In this document: piece after piece, positions 1 through 5,910 of the stretch | Layout of the letters: each line of letters opens with the position of its first letter | Numbering within the stretch: the stretch's first letter is position 1 | Source: an uncultured Candidatus Saccharibacteria bacterium | GTDB lineage: Bacteria; Patescibacteriota; Saccharimonadia; Saccharimonadales; Saccharimonadaceae | Assembly: GCA_937902295.1 (NCBI GenBank) | Contig: CALGUM010000086.1 | Coordinates: 1-6,334, forward strand | DNA: 6,334 bases | Reading direction: 5' to 3' | Position numbers and translations under genes: made by a program | Notes under the pieces: model-generated | The model's input: only the letters and a program-made list of their open reading frames with translations | Databases searched by the model: none | Told to the model about the DNA's origin: nothing

Positions 1-1
1 C

Positions 2-1456
2 GAGGCCCACATAGGCATGAGTTCCGAAGAAGGCACGGTTGCAAGCTATGCGTATTTTGAGAAGCACGTTCTGCCACGGATTGTTGCCGCAGGGTATAAT
101 ACCGTGCAACTAATGGCGATTGCTGAGCATCCGTATTATGGAAGTTTTGGATATCACGTGGCGAATTACTTTGCACCAAGTTCGCGGTTCGGTACACCAG
201 ATGAACTGAAATCGCTTGTGAACGCTGCACACCAGGCGGGTCTTCGAGTAATAATGGACATCGTGCATTCACATGCTGTCAAAAATATCGAAGAGGGTCT
301 CGGGCAGCAAGATGGCTCAACGAATCAATATTTTCATGAAGGCGCGCGCGGTCAGCACGAGCAGTGGGATTCTCGCGTGTTTGATTACGGCAAGCCGGAG
401 GTTGCGCACTTCTTGTTGAGCAACGTACGCTACTGGCTTGATGAGTTTCACTTCGATGGATATCGTTTCGATGGAGTTACGAGCATGTTGTATAAGAGCC
501 ATGGTTTAGAGAAGTCGTACACGAGCTACGATGACTATTTCTCGGACGATACCGATCTCGATGCACTCACCTACCTCACTCTCGCGAATGCAGTCGTGCA
601 TGATGTAAAGCCGTCTGCGATTACTATCGCAGAAGACATGAGTGCTATGCCAGGTATTGCAATGCCTATAGACGAGGGTGGGATCGGCTTCGATTATCGG
701 CTTAGCATGGGAGTACCAGATTTGTGGATTAAGACACTCAAGCACGCAAAAGATGAAGAGTGGGACTTCGCGCATTTATTGCACGAACTACGCGCACATC
801 GACCCGAGGAGCGAACGATAAGCTATGTCGAAAGCCATGACCAAGCACTAGTTGGTGATAAGACTTTAATTTTTCGATTGGCCGACAAAGCGATGTACGA
901 TCAGATGCAGGTGGACGATGATTCGCTCGAGATATCGCGCGCTATAGCGCTTCATAAAATGATTCGCCTACTCACAGCAAGCACGAATGCTGGTGGCTAC
1001 CTTACTTTTATGGGCAATGAATTTGGTCATCCGGAGTGGATTGATTTTCCACGCGAAGGTAACGACTGGTCATACCACTATGCTCGCAGGCAGTGGTCAC
1101 TTGTCGATAATCCCAAGTTGAAGTTTTCGCAACTCGGGTTGTTTGACCAGGCTATGATCAAGCTGCTGGCTGCAATGTCTGGCGAGGTTGAGTATACCTA
1201 TATACATCAAGAGGACATGGTAGTTTCGTATGTGCGCGGAGAGCATATATTCGTATATAACTTCTCCCCTACTCAGTCATACACCGGATACGGAGTACCT
1301 GCGCCCAAAGGATTGTACCGTGTAGCAGTAAGTTCAGATGACGCCGCGTACGGTGGACACGGTCATGTAGATAGCAGTACGGAGTATCCGGCCGATGATA
1401 GTCAGCTACAGCTGTATTTGCCAGCGCGCAGTGCGCTCGTGTTGCGACGGGACTAG
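2..1456 (+). CDS. glgB: 1,4-alpha-glucan branching enzyme, eukaryotic-like GH13_8 type (5' partial)
   Basis: This enzyme cuts an alpha-1,4-glucan chain and re-attaches the piece through an alpha-1,6 bond, making branches in glycogen-like polymers in the cytoplasm. The frame is open to the window edge and reads EAHIG before the first visible Met at position 17, so that Met is internal and the N terminus (probably a CBM48 domain and the start of the barrel) is missing. Counting from that Met, all GH13 motifs are present: DIVHSH (81-86), GYRFDG with the nucleophile Asp152, ITIAED with the acid/base Glu206, and ESHD with Asp275. Blocks such as ESHDQALVGDK, MGNEFGHPEW and YHYARRQ match, from memory, human and yeast branching enzymes more closely than E. 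coli GlgB. A C-terminal beta domain follows, ending in SALVLRRD. It converges with msrB across 8 bp. The function is secure; the GH13_8 placement is by recalled motifs. Confidence 0.95.
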   Translation, partial: EAHIGMSSEEGTVASYAYFEKHVLPRIVAAGYNTVQLMAIAEHPYYGSFGYHVANYFAPSSRFGTPDELKSLVNAAHQAGLRVIMDIVHSHAVKNIEEGLGQQDGSTNQYFHEGARGQHEQWDSRVFDYGKPEVAHFLLSNVRYWLDEFHFDGYRFDGVTSMLYKSHGLEKSYTSYDDYFSDDTDLDALTYLTLANAVVHDVKPSAITIAEDMSAMPGIAMPIDEGGIGFDYRLSMGVPDLWIKTLKHAKDEEWDFAHLLHELRAHRPEERTISYVESHDQALVGDKTLIFRLADKAMYDQMQVDDDSLEISRAIALHKMIRLLTASTNAGGYLTFMGNEFGHPEWIDFPREGNDWSYHYARRQWSLVDNPKLKFSQLGLFDQAMIKLLAAMSGEVEYTYIHQEDMVVSYVRGEHIFVYNFSPTQSYTGYGVPAPKGLYRVAVSSDDAAYGGHGHVDSSTEYPADDSQLQLYLPARSALVLRRD

Positions 1457-1464
1457 GTCGAATT

Positions 1465-1851
1465 TTACAAAGATTTTGCCCAAGGCTCGTCAATCTTTTT
1501 TATAAATTTCATCGAGACAGAGTTCACGCAGTGGCGTACATTTTTTGGTGTAAGCAACTCTCCTTCGAACACATGGCCAAGGTGTCCTCCGCAACGCGCA
1601 CAGCATATCTCAGTGCGCATACCATCTGTATCAAGCGTGCGTGATATAGCCCCGTCAATTTCGTCGTCAAAGCTAGGCCAGCCGCAATGCGCATCAAACT
1701 TATCACCGGAGCGATACAGGGGCGCGTCGCATTGACGACACACGTACACCCCTGCTGCTGTTTCGTGTAAGAGCGAGCCTGTATAGGGAGCCTCTGTACC
1801 TTGGTCGATGATGACGCGCGCTTCTTCGTTGCTCAGTGGATTCATGATCAT
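1465..1851 (-). CDS. msrB: peptide-methionine (R)-S-oxide reductase MsrB
   Basis: MsrB reduces the R epimer of methionine sulfoxide in oxidised proteins, normally recycled by thioredoxin. The 128-aa product is a single complete MsrB domain without an MsrA fusion or signal peptide, so it is probably cytoplasmic. Two CxxC pairs (Cys38/Cys41 and Cys84/Cys87) form the structural zinc site. The catalytic Cys108 lies in RHCVNSVSM, where most relatives have RYCINSAS. Cys56 in HCGWPSF is the likely resolving cysteine. The signature GGHLGHVF occupies residues 88-95. The start could also be the Met two codons later (1845), because ATGATCATG offers both. It begins 5 bp after the yihY stop on the same strand, so the two are probably co-transcribed, and its ribosome binding site would lie in the end of yihY (a weak GAAGAAA). 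I see no clear terminator in the 8 bp before the convergent branching-enzyme gene. Confidence 0.96.
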   Translation of the reverse strand: MIMNPLSNEEARVIIDQGTEAPYTGSLLHETAAGVYVCRQCDAPLYRSGDKFDAHCGWPSFDDEIDGAISRTLDTDGMRTEICCARCGGHLGHVFEGELLTPKNVRHCVNSVSMKFIKKIDEPWAKSL

Positions 1852-1856
1852 GCGAG

Positions 1857-2801
1857 TTATTTCTTCGCTGTGTTTCGTAGTGTGGTATTTTCTAGCCGGT
1901 AATTGATTTCACCGCCAAGCAGTATTATAAAACCAGACAGATTAAACCACATCATTAGTGCAATAATACCGGCAAATGTACTATATGTTTCGCTAAAATC
2001 AGCAAAATAGCGTGCGTAGGCCACGAATGCGGCGGTGCCTACGAGCCACAGTAATGCGGCAATGACCGAACCCCAACTCACCCATTGCCATTTTGGGCTG
2101 GGGCGATCTGGACTGTAACGGTAAAATATCGCCAACGCTGTTGCGACGACTATCAAGATAGCTACCCAACGAAGTGCCGCGAGCACGTGCGCGAGAGGTG
2201 CAATAAGCCCGAGCATTTGGAGGACGCGCGCATCGAGTATCAATAATCCAACGATTAGTAGACCGGCTACCGCCCCGCATACCATCAGCCCAAGACTCGT
2301 AAGTCGGAGCGTCACAAACTTTCTGGTCTCTGACTGTTCGTAGATGGCATTACTTGCGCTCATGAGGTTGGTCACTGCGCCCGATATACTAAATAGTGCG
2401 ATCACTACACCAATGACTGCAACGATAATACTCGCCGACTGATTCTCATATGCAGTTTGCAACTGAGACGTGAGTAGTGCGGCAATGTCTGCTGGCATAA
2501 ACTGTTGAATCGAACTGAGGATCATTTCTAGCTGAGAATAATTAATTACCAAGCTTGCGATCGCGACACTTGCTGCGACGAGTGGGAAAAAAGCAAATAC
2601 CGCAAAATAGGCAATGCCGGTTGCCAATATGTTAATTCGTTTTGCTGCGATGGCGCTTGCTGCTGCCTTGAGTGCGTATTTCCAGTCTTGGAGGGTAAAC
2701 TCTCTAGGGTTTGATGCGAAGGGGCGGCTTTTGCCCGCAAGGATCAGCCGCAGAGTCTTTGCTATGTGGATCACTCTATTCATATATCCAGTATATACCA
2801 C
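1857..2801 (-). CDS. YihY/BrkB-family inner-membrane protein
   Basis: A polytopic membrane protein of the YihY/virulence factor BrkB family (once misassigned as RNase BN), whose biochemical role is not established. The 314-aa product has a basic N-terminal cytoplasmic segment and about six hydrophobic helices near residues 60-87, 122-148, 164-190, 205-228, 242-263 and 274-298. Family hallmarks are the first helix [11 protein letters not shown], the YRYSPDRP segment after helix 4, and the closing helix with [11 protein letters not shown] and LLGGEIN. The length is usual for the family. I prefer the GTG start at 2801 because GAGGGGAG lies 6 nt upstream; an ATG six codons later (2783) has only a weak GGA. 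The start lies inside an inverted repeat. msrB follows after 5 bp, suggesting a yihY-msrB operon. Confidence 0.93.
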   Translation of the reverse strand: MVYTGYMNRVIHIAKTLRLILAGKSRPFASNPREFTLQDWKYALKAAASAIAAKRINILATGIAYFAVFAFFPLVAASVAIASLVINYSQLEMILSSIQQFMPADIAALLTSQLQTAYENQSASIIVAVIGVVIALFSISGAVTNLMSASNAIYEQSETRKFVTLRLTSLGLMVCGAVAGLLIVGLLILDARVLQMLGLIAPLAHVLAALRWVAILIVVATALAIFYRYSPDRPSPKWQWVSWGSVIAALLWLVGTAAFVAYARYFADFSETYSTFAGIIALMMWFNLSGFIILLGGEINYRLENTTLRNTAKK

Positions 2802-2832
2802 ACCGTGCTCCCCTCTCTATGCTGGATATATG
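2781..2832. repeat. 11-bp perfect inverted repeat around the yihY start
   Basis: CATATATCCAG (2781-2791) and CTGGATATATG (2822-2832) are perfect reverse complements separated by 30 bases. In the yihY mRNA the arms would pair and place the GAGGGGAG site and the GTG start in the loop; the second arm ends exactly with the alternative ATG (2783). It could act as an mRNA structure controlling translation or as a pair of protein half-sites. The arms are AT-rich with a long loop, so RNA stability would be modest. Confidence 0.6.
2808..2815 (-). promoter_or_regulatory. Shine-Dalgarno site supporting the yihY GTG start
   Basis: The minus strand reads GAGGGGAG, then six bases (CACGGT), then GTG at 2801. 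This purine-rich site decides in favour of the GTG over the downstream ATG at 2783. Confidence 0.6.
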
Positions 2833-2851
2833 GTCTCGCGCAGTATTTTCC

Positions 2852-2860
2852 TGGTATACT
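2852..2860 (+). promoter_or_regulatory. extended -10 promoter of the 20-codon gene
   Basis: TGGTATACT is an extended -10 (TGnTATACT) located 26 bp before the ATG at 2887. I see no good -35, which extended -10 promoters can lack. The predicted start near 2867 gives a leader of about 20 nt carrying an AAAGGG ribosome site. The block GGTATACTA recurs at 2879-2887. Confidence 0.5.
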
Positions 2861-2887
2861 AAAGGTTGTAGACGAAAGGGTATACTA
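2853..2887 (+). repeat. direct repeat of GGTATACTA
   Basis: GGTATACTA occurs at 2853-2861 and again at 2879-2887, 26 bp apart. The first copy contains the -10 of the small gene; the second abuts its ATG. This may be chance or duplicated promoter or operator DNA. Confidence 0.35.
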
Positions 2888-2893
2888 TGTCAA
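2865..2893 (-). promoter_or_regulatory. candidate promoter for yihY-msrB
   Basis: On the minus strand a perfect TTGACA (2888-2893) is followed after 17 bp by TACAAC (2865-2870, four of six consensus bases). Predicted transcription would begin near 2858, so the leader would contain both arms of the inverted repeat at 2781-2832. The -35 lies within the first codons of the divergent tiny gene, so the two transcription units share control DNA. The weak -10 makes this uncertain. Confidence 0.4.
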
Positions 2894-2949
2894 AAGGTAC
2901 AAACCAGAAAAAAGCTGTAAAAAAACCAAAAAAAGATAAGACAGCATAA
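2887..2949 (+). CDS. 20-aa lysine-rich peptide, unknown function
   Basis: A very short gene whose product MSKGTNQKKAVKKPKKDKTA has eight lysines and one acidic residue (net charge about +7). I recognise no domain; the SKG...KKPKK pattern recalls small Lys-rich hypothetical proteins in many bacteria. It is supported as a real gene by context rather than homology: an extended -10 (2852-2860), AAAGGG six bases before the ATG, a TAA stop, and 14 bp later a strong intrinsic terminator. That is a complete one-gene transcription unit, divergent from yihY and isolated by convergent genes downstream. A nucleic-acid or ribosome binding role is a guess from charge only. An alternative is that the transcript acts as a small RNA. 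Confidence 0.6.
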   Translation: MSKGTNQKKAVKKPKKDKTA

Positions 2950-2963
2950 GGCCGAGCCGTAGC

Positions 2964-2998
2964 TATAAAAAGCCTCCGACATACGGAGGCTTTTTATA
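2964..2998. terminator. strong bidirectional intrinsic terminator
   Basis: A perfect 15-bp stem (2964-2978 with 2984-2998) has the GC core GCCTCCG/CGGAGGC, a 5-base loop ACATA, and flanking A5 and T5 tracts. It sits between the plus-strand 20-codon gene and the convergent minus-strand gene at 3067-3255, so it can stop transcription from both sides. Confidence 0.93.
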
Positions 2999-3066
2999 TT
3001 GAGCGTATCACTATCGATTCATCGCTTGCAGTTGTACGTGCTCGAAATGACTCATATGTATATGTG

Positions 3067-3255
3067 TTATTTTTTCGCTGTTGGCGTATTCTTTTTGGGC
3101 TGCCACGTCGTCAATAAATAGACAATGACTCCTACGAGTATTGCAGTGATAATTCCCGCGCCAATGAGAATCGGCATACAACGGTCGATTGCAGTCATCA
3201 TATCTGTTGATTCGTGTGCGTGTCCAGCGTGTGCAAATATAGTAAACATGTTCAT
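3067..3255 (-). CDS. small single-helix membrane protein with His-rich N terminus
   Basis: This 62-aa product is not a family I can name. It starts with a short hydrophobic stretch, then HAGHAHE (residues 9-15), one strong membrane helix at about 28-51 (PILIGAGIITAILVGVIVYL), and a Lys-rich tail (QPKKNTPTAKK). The positive-inside rule predicts the tail in the cytoplasm and the His-rich N terminus outside. The three histidines could bind a metal, but that is inference. The ATG at 3255 has no good ribosome site; an ATG two codons later is an alternative. It is probably transcribed alone and stops at the bidirectional terminator at 2964-2998. Similar short proteins with a FAHG-like N terminus occur in CPR genomes to my recollection. 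Confidence 0.7.
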   Translation of the reverse strand: MNMFTIFAHAGHAHESTDMMTAIDRCMPILIGAGIITAILVGVIVYLLTTWQPKKNTPTAKK

Positions 3256-3298
3256 AGTGTACTATACTACTTATGTAGTGTATTGATATACTAGCAAC

Positions 3299-3315
3299 TC
3301 ACCCTTCCTGGGTGA
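3299..3315. repeat. 6-bp hairpin TCACCC/GGGTGA
   Basis: TCACCC, loop TTCCT, GGGTGA forms a small perfect hairpin upstream of the 62-aa gene. It has no T tract on either strand, so it is not a standard terminator. It could be an operator or part of a leader. Confidence 0.35.
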
Positions 3316-3328
3316 ACTCCATATAATG

Positions 3329-3349
3329 AAAAAGACTCGCGTGTGAGTC
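3329..3349 (-). terminator. intrinsic terminator after the 24-codon basic gene
   Basis: On the minus strand GACTC, loop ACACGC, GAGTC is followed directly by TTTTTC. The stem is only 5 bp (6 with a G-T pair), so it is of moderate strength. It lies 63 bases past the stop at 3413 and before the next minus-strand gene. Confidence 0.7.
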
Positions 3350-3412
3350 CCTTATTCATAAATAATATATTGCAGAACGGCTAGCTTGTGTAGCGAGCGC
3401 ATATCGCAGTAA

Positions 3413-3487
3413 TTATTTTTTTGCTGTAAGTTTTTTCTTCGTGATGCGTTTACGTGACGCGCCGTGCTTGTTCTTTTGTTTGGCCAT
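3413..3487 (-). CDS. 24-aa extremely basic peptide, unknown function
   Basis: The product starts MAKQKNKHGASRKR and ends KKKLTAKK. It has nine lysines and two arginines with no acidic residue (net about +11). I recognise no family with certainty; the KHGASRKR part faintly resembles the N terminus of ribosomal protein bL35 (KTHKGASKR), but the peptide is far too short to be bL35. Support comes from its expression signals: a perfect TATAAT -10 (3518-3523) with a GAGACA -35 at 17 bp, a TAGGAT ribosome site 9 bases before the ATG, a TAA stop, and a terminator at 3329-3349. A ribosome or RNA-binding role is plausible from charge alone. It may also be reached by readthrough from the 142-aa gene upstream. 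Confidence 0.6.
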   Translation of the reverse strand: MAKQKNKHGASRKRITKKKLTAKK

Positions 3488-3517
3488 AATGTTGTATCCT
3501 ATCTTTACTATCTTCTT

Positions 3518-3546
3518 ATTATACCATGCGAAAGCAGCTATGTCTC
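3518..3546 (-). promoter_or_regulatory. promoter of the 24-codon basic gene
   Basis: The minus strand carries GAGACA (3541-3546), a 17-bp spacer and a perfect TATAAT (3518-3523). Transcription would start near 3511, leaving a leader of about 25 nt with an AGGA ribosome site. The -35 lies just beyond the stop of the 142-aa gene. Confidence 0.65.
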
Positions 3547-3570
3547 GATATTGCCGGGAGGCACTACGCG

Positions 3571-3999
3571 CTATTTCGTTCTCGGTGTGTGCATGTGCGG
3601 TGCCTTTTGCATCAAACCAAGGTACTGAAGCATTGTATCTCTCTCGGTTTCAGCGGTAGCGCCGTGATAGTGTTTTGCCATGATGATTTGCGCTGTACTG
3701 CGAGTGTCGCGCTGATCGCGTATGTCATGAAGTAACATGGCGGTAAAGACTAAGGTGATAGCAGTAATTGTATAAGCCAGAGCCTCTTCGAGTATCAGGT
3801 CATAGTGGTGAGCGGGTGTGAACGTAATCTTTACGATAGCGTATGTACTAGGAAATAGCGCTATCGCAGTTATTTCCTGCCAATGCATAATAATATGAAA
3901 AAGTTCGTGCAGGATAACGCTGAGCAGTATGCCGCCTGCACCTACTACTATCCGAATATCAAAAAAAGCTCCCAAGAGCCCTCGCATAATTCTTCTCAT
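3571..3999 (-). CDS. small membrane protein with HExxH metalloprotease-like motif
   Basis: A 142-aa protein with HELFH (residues 31-35) inside the first hydrophobic helix (about 18-38) and a second helix at about 73-92 preceded by LEEALAY. HExxH is the zinc-binding and catalytic motif of zincin peptidases, and Glu71 or Glu72 could be the third ligand; this suggests a membrane-embedded or membrane-bound metallopeptidase. The placement resembles M50/DUF3267-like proteins, but it is very short and I cannot assign a family. The C-terminal 50 residues are hydrophilic with several histidines. The first ATG (3999) coincides with the predicted transcription start; an ATG four codons in (3987) has a purine-rich AGAAGA too close to it. 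It lies downstream of the phosphorylase gene but has its own near-consensus promoter. Confidence 0.8.
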   Translation of the reverse strand: MRRIMRGLLGAFFDIRIVVGAGGILLSVILHELFHIIMHWQEITAIALFPSTYAIVKITFTPAHHYDLILEEALAYTITAITLVFTAMLLHDIRDQRDTRSTAQIIMAKHYHGATAETERDTMLQYLGLMQKAPHMHTPRTK

Positions 4000-4005
4000 A
4001 GTTAC

Positions 4006-4034
4006 ATAATATAATTATTTATGATTATTGTCAA
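4006..4034 (-). promoter_or_regulatory. near-consensus promoter, predicted leaderless start
   Basis: The minus strand reads TTGACA (4029-4034), exactly 17 bp, then TATTAT (4006-4011, five of six). The usual 6-7 bp distance puts the start at about 3998-4000, on the ATG of the 142-aa gene at 3999. Confidence 0.8.
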
Positions 4035-4058
4035 GTGTGCAAAAATCGCTCGCCAATA

Positions 4059-5789
4059 TTACTTGGTTGCGAATAGTTGCAGGTATTTTGCCATCATGCG
4101 AGGTCCCGACAGTACAGGTAAATACGCACCCAGAGAGCGTATGATTTCTCGCTTATACGATTCGTCGTCACGCAGGATATGGGCGACTTGCTCCATATTG
4201 CTATAGAGCGACTCTGCTTCGTTATCGCCGCTCACTTCGAAACATGCAATTGGTTGCACATCGGCAACTCCACCATCTGGTGTCGAAATAAGGAGTTTCA
4301 TATTCGCGATGTCTTTCATCCATGAGGTTCCACAGGCCTCCTCACCTACGATTGGCACATTGAGTGCGCAGTCTGCCCCAAAGGCTAACGCTTGACCAAT
4401 TTCTTCATCGTAGTCTTGGAGGTAATGAAATCGTTCTCGTAGTGCTGGGTTGTCATGAGCAGTGCGTAGTAATGCTTGAAGTTCATGTTTCATATGCTCA
4501 TCATTTGGGTGGGGTTTGCCTGTAAGTATCACGTGAGCATTATGTCGAACTAAGATGTGTGCCAGTCGCTCGGTGTCTTGGAATAATAAATCGGGACGCT
4601 TGTAGCTTGCAAAACGACGTTTAAAGTCAAAGATGAGTGCCTCGTCCGGAATGGTAGTCGCCTGTCCGTATTGATTTTTTCGCCTCTGGAGTACGGCCGT
4701 AAGATGGTTACGGCCGGCCTGGCGCAAATGACGCACGGTTGACATATCGAGGCTCCGGAGGTGCGAAAGATACTCGTTGCTTGGCAAATCTGCCTCATTG
4801 AGGATGCCGCTTGTATGATAGAGTTTTTCAATTTTCGGCAGAATCCATTTGCGAGAAATGCCGTTGGTCACGGGCTCGAATTCGACTATATCGCCGTGGC
4901 GATCTGTAAAGTGCGCGACTTTTGCATGGAGTTTACTGACAGCACTTTTTTTGCCAGCAAGTTCGATTGCAAGGAGGCTTAACTTGAGGTTGTGTTCGGC
5001 ATTAAAAAGTCCTGCCACCCACTCTCTTAAGGTGTTGCTAGATATATTCGGGTAGACGAAATGGTCGAACTGCGCGCGACTAAACTCACCCTCTGCGGCT
5101 GGTACGAGCGTGTGGTTGGTGTAGAGAATTTGGGTACGCAGTGTGTGAAGTGCAGTCTCGAATGACGCCCCACTTTGCAACATATCGTCGAGTCGCGCAA
5201 GCGCTGCAAATACCGTAGGGGCTTCGTTGAGTTGCATGTACGCAGCCTCAATTCCCTTTGTTTTGAGTGCTTTGTAGCCTCCGAAACCAAGCGCAATCTC
5301 TTGGTACAAGCGATGATCACCGTTATTACTTCCTGGATAGAGTTCACCGAAGTTTTTTTCGGTGACGGCAACAATTTGCGTTGAGCCGTGAGTACGTTCA
5401 AAGACGTCGAGTGGTGCTGTGGTGTGCTGCGCAGTGCTGACACTTGTGCTTCCATAGGGGCGATAGGCTGGCCCAGGATGTACCGCACGTATCTCTTCGA
5501 CTTGCCAGAAGTTATCGAGCTTTTGGTGACTTTCTAGGGTGTAAAAAGGAGTAATCAGAATGAGTGGAATACCAAGTTGCTGTGCGGTGCGCCGAGTGTC
5601 AGCGGCAAGGATGCCTAGGCCTCCGCCTCCCTTGATGTTGTTCTCGTCTTTGTCGTATAGTTCCATTGTCCAGTACAAAAGAGGTCGGGTGGCAGATAGT
5701 GAGCTGGCGATCGTGTCTATATCAGCAACCTCGCCTTCATGGAAGACGTGAGACTCCTTTGCACGTTTGACAAACTGCTCGATGTTCAT
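4059..5789 (-). CDS. alpha-glucan (glycogen) phosphorylase, short GT35 form
   Basis: GT35 phosphorylases split the terminal alpha-1,4 bond of an alpha-glucan with phosphate, releasing glucose-1-phosphate, and use pyridoxal phosphate. The 576-aa protein is much shorter than E. coli GlgP (about 815 aa). Visible motifs are GGGGLGILAAD (54-64), MQLNEAP (185-191), YTNHTLVPA (223-231), EPVTNGI (305-311), the phosphate-binding KRRFASYKRPDLL (390-402, with Arg392 and Lys397 in the expected places), GKPHPND (424-430) and EEACGTSWMKD (483-493), where Lys492 is the likely PLP lysine. The usual GTSGMK reads GTSWMK, and the following stretch is IANMKLLISTPDGG, so this is a divergent subgroup. The ATG at 5789 is preceded by AAAAGG at 8 bases. 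A perfect dyad lies upstream. With the branching enzyme it suggests alpha-glucan storage or turnover. Substrate chain length cannot be told. Confidence 0.9.
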   Translation of the reverse strand: MNIEQFVKRAKESHVFHEGEVADIDTIASSLSATRPLLYWTMELYDKDENNIKGGGGLGILAADTRRTAQQLGIPLILITPFYTLESHQKLDNFWQVEEIRAVHPGPAYRPYGSTSVSTAQHTTAPLDVFERTHGSTQIVAVTEKNFGELYPGSNNGDHRLYQEIALGFGGYKALKTKGIEAAYMQLNEAPTVFAALARLDDMLQSGASFETALHTLRTQILYTNHTLVPAAEGEFSRAQFDHFVYPNISSNTLREWVAGLFNAEHNLKLSLLAIELAGKKSAVSKLHAKVAHFTDRHGDIVEFEPVTNGISRKWILPKIEKLYHTSGILNEADLPSNEYLSHLRSLDMSTVRHLRQAGRNHLTAVLQRRKNQYGQATTIPDEALIFDFKRRFASYKRPDLLFQDTERLAHILVRHNAHVILTGKPHPNDEHMKHELQALLRTAHDNPALRERFHYLQDYDEEIGQALAFGADCALNVPIVGEEACGTSWMKDIANMKLLISTPDGGVADVQPIACFEVSGDNEAESLYSNMEQVAHILRDDESYKREIIRSLGAYLPVLSGPRMMAKYLQLFATK

Positions 5790-5827
5790 TCGAAGTACCT
5801 TTTGGTTTATATTGCTCGTGTTTATAA

Positions 5828-5844
5828 GTGTAGCATAGCTACAC
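5828..5844. promoter_or_regulatory. perfect 17-bp dyad, candidate operator of the phosphorylase gene
   Basis: GTGTAGC, centre ATA, GCTACAC is a perfect inverted repeat 38 bp upstream of the phosphorylase ATG. It adjoins a possible minus-strand -10 (TATAAA, 5821-5826), so a bound protein would block RNA polymerase. No good -35 is seen. It has no T tract and a loop of only three bases, so an operator is likelier than a terminator. Confidence 0.45.
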
Positions 5845-5910
5845 GTACGGTTCTAACCACCCATATAAAATCATGCATAGAACTTGCCTTGGTTGGCGGT
5901 TTCAATAGGA

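Noticed and set aside
506..775. 89-codon minus-strand open frame
   Set aside because: It is antisense to the catalytic domain of the branching enzyme and is best explained as a shadow of that gene.
2614..2920. Plus-strand frames of 69-82 codons over the start of yihY
   Set aside because: They are antisense to yihY and cross the promoter region; their sequence looks random.
3299..3315. TCACCC/GGGTGA hairpin as a terminator
   Set aside because: There is no T tract following on either strand; the real terminator for the basic gene is the hairpin at 3329-3349.
3388..3394. GTGTAGC copy as a second site of the phosphorylase dyad
   Set aside because: Only one half-site is present, with no matching inverted arm, so it is likely chance.
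3350..3412. Structured RNA in the 3' region of the 24-codon gene
   Set aside because: Only short, unconvincing pairings (GCTA/TAGC) are present, and no known RNA family is recognisable.
3441..3735. Overlapping plus-strand frames of 69-72 codons
   Set aside because: They run antisense to the HExxH protein and the 24-codon basic gene, and have no ribosome site or domain.
5027..5488. 153-codon minus-strand open frame
   Set aside because: It lies wholly inside the phosphorylase gene on the same strand in another frame. The overlapped frame carries clear GT35 motifs, while this one has no recognisable domain.
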